From NCBI RefSeq assembly GCF_014841125.1, contig NZ_JACYTQ010000002.1, positions 1,016,436 to 1,080,435 of the forward strand: a stretch of 64,000 nucleotides of DNA. The letters are read 5' to 3'. Both the position numbers and the translations under genes were made by a program. Below are positions 16,661 through 25,739 of the stretch, piece by piece. The notes beneath the pieces are model-generated. The model did not search any database, had not been told where the DNA came from, and saw nothing but the letters and a program-made list of their open reading frames with translations. Numbering within the stretch: the first letter of the stretch is position 1; each line of letters opens with the position of its first letter. Origin of the DNA: Echinicola arenosa (GTDB lineage: Bacteria; Bacteroidota; Bacteroidia; Cytophagales; Cyclobacteriaceae).

Positions 16661-16918
16661 GAAAGAATCCATCGAATTGTCAACGCGTAAATCACAGTTC
16701 ACCTTGCCAATATTACAGTTGTTGCTCTTATTTTGAAAATCATCAAATATAAGGGGTAATTGACTTTGCCCTCACCACCCCCATTTTGATCCGTCTACAT
16801 TGCGATTTTTTCACTGATCAAATGCTTATTTGATTTACTTTCAAAAAGTACTTCTTTTCATATAAAGCTTTGTAAATTAAAAGCAGAATGAATCCCTCAA
16901 TTAAATCAAACCCTTACC

Positions 16919-17266
16919 ATGGCCGCTAAAAACAACCATATCAATTACCTAGAATTTAAGGCTTCTGACCTGGAAGCTATCAAGCAATTTTATCATAAAG
17001 CTTTCGGTTGGAAGTTTACCGATTACGGACCGGAATACGTGGCTTTTTCTGAGAGTGGTTTGGAAGGTGGTTTTATGAAGACTGATGAAACTGTTGTCAA
17101 CGGCACCTTGGTAGTACTTTATCATGAAGACTTAGAGGGGATAAAGAAAACGGTAGAAGATTGTGGGGAAAAAATATCGGTTGACATTTTTTCATTTCCG
17201 GGAGGCAGAAGATTTCATTTTTTAGATCCTGCTGGGAATGAATTGGCGGTATGGTCTGACCGTTAA
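16919..17266 (+). CDS. VOC family protein (glyoxalase/bleomycin-resistance fold)
   Basis: A 115-residue single VOC protein beginning NHINYLEFKASDLEAIKQFY and ending FHFLDPAGNELAVWSD, with metal-ligand-like positions in the first strand (NYLEF) and near the C-terminus (Glu in GNELAVW). The substrate is unknown; relatives include lactoylglutathione lyase-like and antibiotic-resistance-like proteins. It stands 58 bp upstream of the sulfatase gene on the same strand and may share its transcript. Confidence 0.87.
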   Translation: MAAKNNHINYLEFKASDLEAIKQFYHKAFGWKFTDYGPEYVAFSESGLEGGFMKTDETVVNGTLVVLYHEDLEGIKKTVEDCGEKISVDIFSFPGGRRFHFLDPAGNELAVWSDR

Positions 17267-17324
17267 AACTACTACTGTTGTTATTTCAGCATCATTCAAT
17301 TAAACCTAATAAATCCATAACACT

Positions 17325-18722
17325 ATGATCAGAATAGTATTGTCCTTGTTGTTGCTAGCCACTTTTTCCTGCAATCAAAAGGCCAACCAATCCGAAACAC
17401 TTAAAAAGCCCCATATCATCATTATATATACCGATGATATGGGAGTGGGTGATTTATCTTGCTACAATAGCGGCTGGGTGGAAACCCCCCATATCGATCA
17501 ACTGGCTGCAAATGGCATTAAGTTTAACCACTATTATTCAGCAGCGCCCGTTTGCTCACCTTCGAGAGTGGGGATTACGACAGGAATGTTTCCTACGGAA
17601 TGGGGCATCAATACATTTTTGCACAGCAGAAAGGGCAACACTAATTGTGAGCAGTTTGATTTTCTGGATCCTGCCGCACCTTCCATGGCCAAGGTGCTCA
17701 AGACAGCCGGTTATAAAACCAGCCACATTGGTAAGTGGCATATGGGAGGTGGCCGTGATGTGGACGATGCACCCCAAATCACGGAATATGGTTTTGATGA
17801 ATATACCACCACCTATGAAGGTCCCGATCCGGATAAGCTGATCACTGCTTCCAACTGGATCTGGAGTGAACAAGATAGCATTGAAAGATGGGAAAGGACT
17901 GGTTATTTTGTAGATAAGACCTTGGACTTCCTTGCCCGAAACAAAGAAGTCCCTTGTTTTGTGAATTTTTGGCCTGATGATATGCACGACCCATGGATTC
18001 CCAATGAAGAATTTTACAATCAGCGAGATACTTGGCCCAGTAAACCTAATTTTATTCCTGTATTGGAGGAATATGACCGCCAAATTGGTCGATTGATGGC
18101 GGGTTTGGATGATTTGGGCATAGCTGAAAATACGATGATCATCTTCACCAGTGACAATGGAGCCGCACCCACTTACGAGCAGATCAGGACCAATAGCCAG
18201 AGAGGAGCCAAAAACAGTTTATATGAGGGAGGTATTCGTATGCCGTTTATTGTGAGCTGGCCAGCTATGGTTCAGCCTGGACAGACCAATAATCAAACCA
18301 TCATAGGCGCAGTGGACTTATTACCGAGCTTGGCAGTGATTACTGGAGCAAAAGTTCCTGAAGAATACCAGCCTGCTGGAGAAGATTTGAGTGAGGCTTT
18401 ATTAGGAAATTTGACCGTAGAACGGAAAAAAGACCTTCTATGGGATTTTGGGAGAAATGAGCATTTCAACCATCCCCGGCAGGAACATCATCGGAGCCCC
18501 CATTTGGCCATTCGTCACGAAAACTGGAAGCTTTTGGTCAATGGTGACAGTACGCATGTAGAACTTTATGATTTGGAAAAGGACTGGAATGAAACCACCA
18601 ATCTCGCCAGTCAAAACACAGAATTAGCAGGTCAGCTAAGCCACAAAGTGATACAGTGGTACTGGGAAAATCGGAAAGTCCGTGACGATATTGACCGTCA
18701 TGGTCTGCATTCAGGCATGTAA
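17325..18722 (+). CDS. Sulfatase lipoprotein (arylsulfatase family, Cys type)
   Basis: Hydrolyses sulfate esters, probably of polysaccharide or small aryl substrates. It has 465 aa with lipobox ATFSC (Cys16). The metal site is YTDDMGVGDL, and the sulfatase signature CSPSRVGITTGM places the formylglycine precursor at Cys77. Later come HIGKWHMGG, DDMHDPWIP and FTSDNGAAP. The Cys must be converted by a formylglycine-generating enzyme or anaerobic maturase; neither gene is nearby. It ends just before a strong terminator shared with the convergent protease gene. Confidence 0.94.
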   Translation: MIRIVLSLLLLATFSCNQKANQSETLKKPHIIIIYTDDMGVGDLSCYNSGWVETPHIDQLAANGIKFNHYYSAAPVCSPSRVGITTGMFPTEWGINTFLHSRKGNTNCEQFDFLDPAAPSMAKVLKTAGYKTSHIGKWHMGGGRDVDDAPQITEYGFDEYTTTYEGPDPDKLITASNWIWSEQDSIERWERTGYFVDKTLDFLARNKEVPCFVNFWPDDMHDPWIPNEEFYNQRDTWPSKPNFIPVLEEYDRQIGRLMAGLDDLGIAENTMIIFTSDNGAAPTYEQIRTNSQRGAKNSLYEGGIRMPFIVSWPAMVQPGQTNNQTIIGAVDLLPSLAVITGAKVPEEYQPAGEDLSEALLGNLTVERKKDLLWDFGRNEHFNHPRQEHHRSPHLAIRHENWKLLVNGDSTHVELYDLEKDWNETTNLASQNTELAGQLSHKVIQWYWENRKVRDDIDRHGLHSGM

Positions 18723-18742
18723 TAGTATCGATGGTTAAGTAA

Positions 18743-18776
18743 AAGGAGGCAGTTATGTTATTTGTGCTGCCTCCTT
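18743..18776. terminator. Bidirectional terminator between sulfatase and protease genes
   Basis: AAGGAGGCAG (18743-18752) pairs perfectly with CTGCCTCCTT (18767-18776) across a 14-nt loop. It lies between two convergent genes, at +21 of one stop and 27 bp from the other. Confidence 0.75.
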
Positions 18777-18802
18777 AGCTAGATATGTTCAGTAAAGAAT
18801 TT

Positions 18803-21800
18803 TTACTCTGATGTTTCTTTCAATAGAACTTCAATGGCTTTTTCCAATTGTTGGTCTCTTCCTTTATCAATAATGCCTGGGATATTTTTGACTCTTATGG
18901 CAGGTTCGGTCTGGTTGTTTTCCATCCATTCACCTGATTTATCTTTGGCACTGATAGGAACTGTTCCCCAGACCGTACCGTCTGGAAGCATTTCCCAACC
19001 TGCGAAACTGCAGGTCCCAGGCACAGGCATGCCAATGGTAGTGCCAATATTTAAATCAGTGTAACCACAGGCATAACAATGGCCATCAGAATACATACTT
19101 TCATTAAATAAAGATACAGTGGGTTTGGTCCATCTGGAAGTTGGCTCCCCACCTACCACTTTATCTTCAGTGGCATAGGTAATGAAATGCGTTCCTGTGA
19201 AGAAAGTTGCAAGATCAGCAACTAGGTCCCCGCCACTATTGAACCGAGTATCCACTACCACGCCTTTGGAATCAAAGTATTTGCCCATCATATCTTCATA
19301 GATGGAACGGTAGGGCTCATCACTCATACCCGGAATATGGACGTAACCCAACTGACCATTGCTTTTTTCTTCCACCTCTTTTCTATTGATCCTGACGAAT
19401 CTTTTGTAAAACAAGCTTGACTCTTCAGAAAGGCTTATCGGTTTGACTGTGATTTGCTTGGTATTTGTTCCCTCGGCATCTGAGATATCCAACAGTAAAA
19501 ACTTTCCTTCCTTATGATTGAGATAAGAGGCGATGTCCTTGTCAGGAGAAATGGGAACTCCATCAATGGATTGAATAACCATTCCTGGCTCAATGTCAAA
19601 GCCTGCCTTATCTAGCGGTCCTCCTTGAATCACCTCAGTGATCTTGATGCCTTCTCCTTCAAAATCATAATCCATAAATATGCCCAATGAAGCTGTTTTG
19701 TCCCCCTCTTTTGAAGGATTTCTGTATCGGGCGCCGGTATGGGAGACATTTAATTCTCCAAGCATTTCAGATACCATCTCGGCAAATTCGAAAGAGTTGC
19801 CCAAGTGAGGCAAGTATTTTTTATATTGTGCATACAAGGTGTCGAGGTTATTTCCATGATAAGTAGGTTCATAAAATATATTTTTAGTGCGGATGTAAAC
19901 ATGATCAAACATGCTTTTTCTTTCTAAGTCCTCATCCAGGTACATATCTCCGGCGATTTTAATGCTTTCCGACTTGCCCTCTTTGACATTTAGCTTTGAA
20001 ATATTGCCGCTGGCCAAGAGATAAAGGTTTTCCATTTTTTTGTCCCAAAGCAAGCTACCTCCTCCGGTATTGAGTTTGATGGCCATTTTGGTTTCTCCAT
20101 TGCGTAGGTTTCCTTCCCATAGGTTGTTTTTGTCTTCAAAACTAGAAAGATAGTAGATTTTTTCATTGTCTTTGGAAAGCACGGCATCACTGAGATTACT
20201 GGAATGTGTGGTTAATCTAGCTTTTCGCTCCCTGATTCCTACCCAGTCGAATTGAATTGGTTCTATTTGTTCCTCTTCTTTTGCATCTTCCTTACTTTTT
20301 TTATCCTTCTCTTCTTCTTTGGAATCTTCCTTTTTAGCTTCTTTCAGTGCCTTTTTTAGTTTATAGTCCTCTTCAGAAAGCCTAAATTCATCATAAGCAT
20401 CTTGGCCAAAGAACATGGCATATACATCATCTTCGCTGCGGCCGCTGGTAGCATAGCTTTTCAGGCCATTGCGGTTGCTAAACCAGATCATTTGTTTTCC
20501 ATCATTGACCCATTTGGGACTTGAATCATAGTAGCCACTCTCAGTGAGGTTTTCTTTTTTGCTCCCATCAGCTGCCATCAGTAAGATTTCACTATTGCTC
20601 AAAGTTTTTCCCCATCCCACCAGAAGCCATTTACTGTCGGGGCTCCAAGTAAAGTATTTGTCCCCATCTCTCATATGGAATAGCTCTTGTCTAGAAAGTA
20701 GTTCCACCTCATTTTTGCTTTCTAGATTTCTCACTTTGAGTGTTCTTCTGTCAGACACATAAGCCAATTGCTTGCCATCTGGTGAAAAAGAAGGTAAATA
20801 GCTATCTGTATTGCTACTGATTAAAGTATCCTCCCTTAAAAGGGTTGATGCATAGAAAAAAGGTTCATCATTGCGGGTTTTTTCGGTTTTGAAAATGCTC
20901 CATTTTCCATCACGTTCGCTCGAATAAACTACCCCTTTTCCGTTAGGAGTAAAAGATACAAACCTTTCTGCTTCAGGTGTATTGGTGATTCTCTTGGTTA
21001 GTGAACCGTCCACAGAAGTGACAAAAACCTCTCCTCGAGCGATAAAAGCGATTTCCTTTCCGTTGGGTGAAATGGACATTTCTTGGACACCTCCTTGTAT
21101 GGTGATATAGCTGTCCGTGTTTTGACTATCTTGGGTCCGGATATTTACTTGTACCTTTTTTGGTGCCGCACCTGCTTGAAGTGTGTAAAGCTCACCATCA
21201 TAGCCAAAAGATAGGGTGCCTCCTCCAAAACTTAAAAACCTCACTGGAAATGTATCAAAGTCAGTGACTTGAGTATTGTTCTCCGGCTGGGATAAGTTCA
21301 GTTGATGGACATTGAAATTTCCACTTTCTTCGCTTAAGTAATAGATATTTTCCTCATTTTCATCAAAAACAGGTTGTCTGTCTTCTCCTTTAAAAGTGGT
21401 AATCATTTGATGTTTTTGACTTTCCACATCATATTTCCAAATATCCCGAGTAACAGCAGAAATGTGATGCTTTCTCCATTCATCCTCTCTTCCCGGACGA
21501 TCATGATAGAGCATGGTTTTTCCGTCTCTACTGACCTGTACATCCTCTGCAGAAATGGTCAGTAGCTGGTCTACCCGGCCTCCTAAAACGGGAACCTGAT
21601 AAAGTTCTGGTTGGTAGCTGGCGGGATACTGTCGGTGACTGGCCAAGTCCAGTCTACTTGCCCCAAAAATTACAGCTTTGTCATCTGCGGAAAATGAATA
21701 AGGATATTCGTTTGTACTGTGAAAGGTCAGGCGCTTGGCCGGTCCACCTAGGGCGTCCATCACATATACATCAAAATTCCCATATCGCTCAGAAGCAAAT

Positions 21801-22036
21801 GCTATTGATTTTCCGTCCTTGCTCCAAATGGGCATAAAATCATGTGATGAATGGAAAGTAAGTTGAAGGGCATTCCCTCCATCTGAAGGGACGCGATATA
21901 AATTACCTTTGTATGTGAAAGCAATGTTTTTTCCATCTGGTGAGATGGTCGGATAACGGATCCATTTGGGTGACGTCTGTGCCTGGGAGATGGCAGTAGT
22001 AATAAACAGAAATAGTAGGGTAAGGAGTTGTTTCAT
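18803..22036 (-). CDS. Tricorn-like S41 family peptidase with beta-propeller and PDZ domains
   Basis: A 1077-residue exported protease. The signal peptide ends SQAQ (about residue 20). TolB/WD-like propeller repeats (SPDGKNIAF, SKDGKSIAF, SPDGKQLAYVS) fill roughly 25-540, a highly charged Lys/Glu linker covers about 555-590, a second propeller follows to about 690, a PDZ domain with EGIKITEVIQGGPLDKAG lies near 795-850, and the S41 core is C-terminal. Tricorn catalytic landmarks are kept: Ser-His at 765-766 (NVSHTG), DTRFNSGGDL, and Ser-Asp at 983-984 (YSDGH). It probably trims peptides in the periplasm. It is a single gene. Confidence 0.92.
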   Translation of the reverse strand: MKQLLTLLFLFITTAISQAQTSPKWIRYPTISPDGKNIAFTYKGNLYRVPSDGGNALQLTFHSSHDFMPIWSKDGKSIAFASERYGNFDVYVMDALGGPAKRLTFHSTNEYPYSFSADDKAVIFGASRLDLASHRQYPASYQPELYQVPVLGGRVDQLLTISAEDVQVSRDGKTMLYHDRPGREDEWRKHHISAVTRDIWKYDVESQKHQMITTFKGEDRQPVFDENEENIYYLSEESGNFNVHQLNLSQPENNTQVTDFDTFPVRFLSFGGGTLSFGYDGELYTLQAGAAPKKVQVNIRTQDSQNTDSYITIQGGVQEMSISPNGKEIAFIARGEVFVTSVDGSLTKRITNTPEAERFVSFTPNGKGVVYSSERDGKWSIFKTEKTRNDEPFFYASTLLREDTLISSNTDSYLPSFSPDGKQLAYVSDRRTLKVRNLESKNEVELLSRQELFHMRDGDKYFTWSPDSKWLLVGWGKTLSNSEILLMAADGSKKENLTESGYYDSSPKWVNDGKQMIWFSNRNGLKSYATSGRSEDDVYAMFFGQDAYDEFRLSEEDYKLKKALKEAKKEDSKEEEKDKKSKEDAKEEEQIEPIQFDWVGIRERKARLTTHSSNLSDAVLSKDNEKIYYLSSFEDKNNLWEGNLRNGETKMAIKLNTGGGSLLWDKKMENLYLLASGNISKLNVKEGKSESIKIAGDMYLDEDLERKSMFDHVYIRTKNIFYEPTYHGNNLDTLYAQYKKYLPHLGNSFEFAEMVSEMLGELNVSHTGARYRNPSKEGDKTASLGIFMDYDFEGEGIKITEVIQGGPLDKAGFDIEPGMVIQSIDGVPISPDKDIASYLNHKEGKFLLLDISDAEGTNTKQITVKPISLSEESSLFYKRFVRINRKEVEEKSNGQLGYVHIPGMSDEPYRSIYEDMMGKYFDSKGVVVDTRFNSGGDLVADLATFFTGTHFITYATEDKVVGGEPTSRWTKPTVSLFNESMYSDGHCYACGYTDLNIGTTIGMPVPGTCSFAGWEMLPDGTVWGTVPISAKDKSGEWMENNQTEPAIRVKNIPGIIDKGRDQQLEKAIEVLLKETSE

Positions 22037-22166
22037 AGGATTTTATTGAAGGGAAGTATATTTAAAAGTTGAATTATTAAAGATGGAAAAAAATGATGAA
22101 ATTTTAAACAAACTGAATTGGGCGTTTTCTGTGTTTATCCAATGATTGTATGGCTAATAATATATG

Positions 22167-22185
22167 CCTATGTTCATGACATAGG
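22167..22185. promoter_or_regulatory. Short inverted repeat, possible operator
   Basis: CCTATGT (22167-22173) and ACATAGG (22179-22185) form an inverted repeat with a 5-nt spacer, 30 bp upstream of the DUF985 gene and in the divergent gap shared with the protease gene. It could bind a dimeric regulator; no candidate gene is adjacent. Confidence 0.3.
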
Positions 22186-22214
22186 TATGTAGAACATTTT
22201 ATAGATTAGGAATA

Positions 22215-22718
22215 ATGGATTACAAAAACATCATCGATAAGTTGGGCTTGGAAGCTCACCCTGAAGGAGGTTATTTTAAAGAAGTGTATCGAAGCATGGG
22301 GAAGATTGATTCTGCTAATCTTCCTGAGGGAATGGAAGGGAAAAGGAACTATGCGACCAGCATTTACTTTTTGTTGACATCTGATACTTTTTCAGCCTTT
22401 CATCGCATCAAACAGGACGAAACCTGGCACTTTTACATAGGCTCTCCGGTTCGTTTATTTACCATTTCACCAAAGGGAGAGTTTCAACAGTATATCATAG
22501 GCAGTGATATATGGAATGGTGCATTTCTCCAATTTACTGTTCCTGCGGGTTATTGGTTTGCCGCTGAGCTGGTGGAGAAAGAGAGTTTTGCCTTGGTAGG
22601 TTGCACAGTGGCACCGGGTTTTGACTTTCGAGATTTTGAGTTGGCAGAACGCGAAAAATTAGCTTCAGAATTTCCTCAGCATAAAGAATTGATCAAAAGA
22701 CTCACCAGAGCAATTTAG
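22215..22718 (+). CDS. DUF985 cupin-fold protein
   Basis: A 167-residue double-stranded beta-helix protein of the DUF985 (YML079-like cupin) family. Conserved features are LEAHPEGGYFKEVYRS, SIYFLLTSDTFSAFHRIKQDETWHFYIG and GCTVAPGFDFRDFELA. The His/Glu cluster FHRIKQDETWHFY resembles the cupin metal or ligand site, but family members have no established reaction. It is transcribed away from the protease gene. Confidence 0.92.
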   Translation: MDYKNIIDKLGLEAHPEGGYFKEVYRSMGKIDSANLPEGMEGKRNYATSIYFLLTSDTFSAFHRIKQDETWHFYIGSPVRLFTISPKGEFQQYIIGSDIWNGAFLQFTVPAGYWFAAELVEKESFALVGCTVAPGFDFRDFELAEREKLASEFPQHKELIKRLTRAI

Positions 22719-22924
22719 AGTTTTCTAATAATTGGGAGACTTGATTTTGTACATCGAACTTGTCGCAAGTAATATTCACCGAGAAAAAACGGTCATTTAC
22801 CGATATTTTAGATCTACTGACCTATTTTTGTAGCGTGGCTAGTCTAAACTTAATTAGGTTTGAAGCTCATTACCATTTTTTGGGTAATGTTATTTTCAAT
22901 TATTTAAACCATAAAAATTTGTTA

Positions 22925-23350
22925 ATGATGAAGAAATCAATTTTTGTTCTAATCCCAGTTTTGCTGTTGGTACTTTCTTCTTTTTCTTATGAGCATGGAA
23001 TGTGGACAGTCCAAGAAGAGGTCAAAAGAGAAGATTTTGTTGCTTCATGGGAGTTATCGAACCTCCAGCCCTATGAAGCGTCCAGAAAGGATGAAATTAG
23101 AAGCTTTCAACTCCATCCTGACTCGACAGCTAGTATTTTGTTGGGAAAAAGAGAAGTAAAAGGATCATGGAAATTTGTGGAAAAGGACAGCAAATTCGCA
23201 GCTAGGTATGCAAAATCACCTTGGGCCAATTCCGTTGTGATACTTGAAGTACATCGGGATCAATCTCACATTGATTTTATTGCTTATAAACTAGGTGAAG
23301 CAGCATCACAGCTGGTAAGTGCTGGTGGTGAAACGTATGAGAAACAATAA
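22925..23350 (+). CDS. Small exported protein, lipocalin-like paralogue 1
   Basis: The likely start is one of two adjacent ATGs (22925, 22928), which open a signal peptide MKKSIFVLIPVLLLVLSS. The frame extends upstream only to non-ATG codons without a signal. The mature part has the pattern SWELSNL...FQLHPDSTASILLGKREVKGSW shared with the next two genes, consistent with a small beta-barrel of the lipocalin-like type. Function unknown. It is the first of three tandem relatives on the plus strand. Confidence 0.7.
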   Translation: MMKKSIFVLIPVLLLVLSSFSYEHGMWTVQEEVKREDFVASWELSNLQPYEASRKDEIRSFQLHPDSTASILLGKREVKGSWKFVEKDSKFAARYAKSPWANSVVILEVHRDQSHIDFIAYKLGEAASQLVSAGGETYEKQ

Positions 23351-23475
23351 GTGACTCAGGTCAAATAATTTATCCAACAGTTAGGTTAACTATAAAATGA
23401 TAACTTGGCTGATGGATAAATTGGTTTTCAGATTGACAATAAATTGAATTTTTATCATCCATAACTATTCCAACT

Positions 23476-23916
23476 ATGAGATTTTTAAATAGCCTACTGT
23501 TTTTGTTTTCCATCTTAATATTGTTGTCTTGCAATGTCTCCGAAAAGAAGGTCATAGAGGAAGCCGACCAGGAAGTAGATGCGAAAGTGCTGAGTACGAG
23601 AAAGAAGTTTATCGGTACTTGGGCGCTAAATGAGCAATTTGTTGCAGATGAAAGCAAAAAAGATATAATAGCCCGATTTGAACTTAAGGCCGATTCCACA
23701 GCACAAATTCATTATGGGACCAAGGTAGTTGAGGGAAAATGGAATATAGGGGGGGAGTCCATCAAAATAGGTAAAGGAGAAGCCTATTTAAGTGGTGATT
23801 TAATTTTGCAGGTATATAATATCGATAAACACACAAGTATTTTTTCATTTAAGCTGGACTCTTTGGTGCAAGGCATTCCATTGACAATTGATAACGGGAA
23901 ATACAAAAAATTATAA
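23476..23916 (+). CDS. Small lipoprotein, lipocalin-like paralogue 2
   Basis: A 146-residue lipoprotein with lipobox ILLSC (Cys19). The family core is GTWALNEQF...ARFELKADSTAQIHYGTKVVEGKW, strikingly similar to the flanking paralogues. No catalytic residues are recognised. Its stop is 8 bp upstream of the start of the broken third copy, so they were probably one transcript. Confidence 0.75.
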   Translation: MRFLNSLLFLFSILILLSCNVSEKKVIEEADQEVDAKVLSTRKKFIGTWALNEQFVADESKKDIIARFELKADSTAQIHYGTKVVEGKWNIGGESIKIGKGEAYLSGDLILQVYNIDKHTSIFSFKLDSLVQGIPLTIDNGKYKKL

Positions 23917-23926
23917 TTGATTGACT

Positions 23927-24377
23927 ATGAAAAACTGGAAATATATAGCTATAATACTAATTGCTTTTTTTATTGCTTTTAATTACAAAGAACCTTTAAA
24001 GGAAGCTCCAGATTATAAAGAACCTTTAGAGGAAGCACCAGATGTTTCTAGGGAGGAGGTTTTGGGAAGGTGGAAATCAATAACCCGAACAAGAGGATAG
24101 GTCCGTTCAGGACAGCTCCGTGGAAATGTCATCTTTCGAATTGAAATCTGATTCCACGGCTATCGTATTTTGGGGTGAGCGAGAAGTAGAGGGAAAGTGG
24201 AGGTGGAAATATTCCAAGGAATTTGGCAACAATACTTTTGGATTTTCTATGTCCTGTGATCTGCTTTTGGTAGTATTCATAGGTAGCGGCAATATGCATA
24301 TTAAGGATTTTCAGCTAGGGAAGAAAAATGAAGCATTGATTTTGCGAGTTGGTGATGAGGATTACAAAAAGGAATAA
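23927..24377 (+). pseudogene. Lipocalin-like paralogue 3, frameshifted
   Basis: The first part (ATG 23927) encodes a membrane or signal segment MKNWKYIAIILIAFFIAFNY, then a short KEPLKEAPDY/KEPLEEAPDV tandem, and reaches EVLGRWKS before stopping at 24098-24100. The second part continues in the +1 frame from about 24084 with SSFELKSDSTAIVF and GEREVEGKW to the stop at 24377. The family motif W...F.L..DST....G..EV.GKW is thus split across two frames, so a 1-nt shift lies in 24081-24098. It may be a true pseudogene or a base-calling error. Confidence 0.75.
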
Positions 24378-24436
24378 TAGGATGATATCAAAGATAAAAT
24401 TGCTTATATTCAATACTTACTAAATTTCTGAAGATC

Positions 24437-24808
24437 ATGAAACTAGGTGCTTTTTCCATTAGTCTTAGTGTGAAGGATATTAAGGCTTCCAAAGAATTTT
24501 ATGAAAAATTGGGATTTGAAGTTTTTGCTGGAGATATGGAAAAGAACTACCTGATCATGAAAAATCACAATTCTTTGATCGGCTTGTTTCAGGGCATGTT
24601 CGAACAGAATATTCTGACCTTTAATCCGGGTTGGGACGAGAATGCCAAGAGCCTGAAGGATTTTGACGATGTTCGGGAAATCCAAAAACAATTGAAAGCT
24701 AGTGGACTGGAGCTTGATCAAGAAGCCAACCCCTCCTCTACTGGTCCAGCCAGCATTTTTCTAATTGATCCTGATGGAAATCCTGTGCTAATCGACCAAC
24801 ATATTTAG
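24437..24808 (+). CDS. VOC family protein (second, unlinked type)
   Basis: A 123-residue VOC-fold protein: MKLGAFSISLSVKDIKASKEF at the start, central LIGLFQGMFEQNILTFNPGW, and ending FLIDPDGNPVLIDQHI. Homologues are annotated as glyoxalase/bleomycin-resistance/dioxygenase superfamily with unknown substrate. It is not closely related to the VOC gene at 16.9 kb. It follows the broken lipocalin-like copy by about 60 bp. Confidence 0.88.
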   Translation: MKLGAFSISLSVKDIKASKEFYEKLGFEVFAGDMEKNYLIMKNHNSLIGLFQGMFEQNILTFNPGWDENAKSLKDFDDVREIQKQLKASGLELDQEANPSSTGPASIFLIDPDGNPVLIDQHI

Positions 24809-25046
24809 TACCAAGAAACTAGACCAGACGCTAGTGCTAGGCGTTAGATTTTAGAGGCTATAAATAAGATGATAGGATTAATTTTGAGCTTTCGGCTCAA
24901 TAGGATCTAACCATAAATTGGCCCTTTTGGTGCAATCATAAAGCTGAAGAAGCATCACTAGAAAAAGCAAGCTTTGTATGTCTTGCTGGCTCAAAATTGT
25001 ATTCTAACTGTCCCAAACTAAAATTCCATACTTTACTCGAACAACA

Positions 25047-25676
25047 ATGAGCGATTACATTTGGTATGCCAGTTATGGATCCAATTTGTTGGAAGAGCGT
25101 TTTTTATGCTACATCTGTGGAGGGCAGCCCAAAGGAGCCATTAAGCGATATAATGGCTGTGTGGATAAGTCTCTTCCCATTAAGAAAAAAGGCATTGAAG
25201 TTCCTTACAGGCTATATTTTGCTAAAAAAGCAAAGATCTGGAATGGGGGTGGAGTAGCGTTTATCCACCATGAAAAAGATGCTTCCCAGCAGACCTTAGC
25301 GAGAATATACCTCATCAAAAAAGCGCAATTTTTGGATGTGGTAATGCAGGAAAATGCGCTTACTTCCCGCCCCTTGATTGATTTTGAACAAATAATTGAC
25401 AAAGGTAAGCAGGTATTGGACAAGGCCGGTTGGTATGACCTCTTGCTTCATTTGGGAGAAGAGGAAGGAGCACCCATTTTTACTTTTACCACAAGAGGAT
25501 TATTTCAACCTTATACCCCACCTCATGAGAGCTATTTAAGTACAATTATTCGGGGAATAAAAGAATCACACCAATGGACAGATCAAGCCATTTCTAATTA
25601 TTTGATTCAAAAAGAAGGAATTATTTCAAACTATTCTGATGCTGAACTGAGCGAATTGATTCGCAAGTCTATTTGA
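25047..25676 (+). CDS. Gamma-glutamylcyclotransferase-like (GGCT/AIG2 fold) hypothetical protein
   Basis: A 209-residue protein with the start WYASYGSNLLEERF, which carries the YGSN substrate-loop signature of the GGCT fold. The remainder (PYRLYFAKKAKIWNGGGVAF, ARIYLIKKAQFLDV) matches a little-studied bacterial group usually annotated only as hypothetical. A cyclotransferase activity would need the acidic catalytic Glu, which I cannot place with certainty. It is a single gene. The fold assignment is an inference from the N-terminal motif. Confidence 0.65.
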   Translation: MSDYIWYASYGSNLLEERFLCYICGGQPKGAIKRYNGCVDKSLPIKKKGIEVPYRLYFAKKAKIWNGGGVAFIHHEKDASQQTLARIYLIKKAQFLDVVMQENALTSRPLIDFEQIIDKGKQVLDKAGWYDLLLHLGEEEGAPIFTFTTRGLFQPYTPPHESYLSTIIRGIKESHQWTDQAISNYLIQKEGIISNYSDAELSELIRKSI

Positions 25677-25739
25677 TGTAAAATGATTTTATATCAATTT
25701 GTCATTTGTTAATTTTAGTCAGTTTAAAATCAGAGTGAA

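Noticed and set aside
17556..18083. 175-codon minus-strand frame inside the sulfatase gene
   Set aside because: The sulfatase frame shows full catalytic motifs, so the antisense frame is a shadow.
24884..24900. TTGAGC-GCTCAA mini-hairpin as terminator
   Set aside because: Only a 6-bp stem with no T-run; too weak to list as a terminator.
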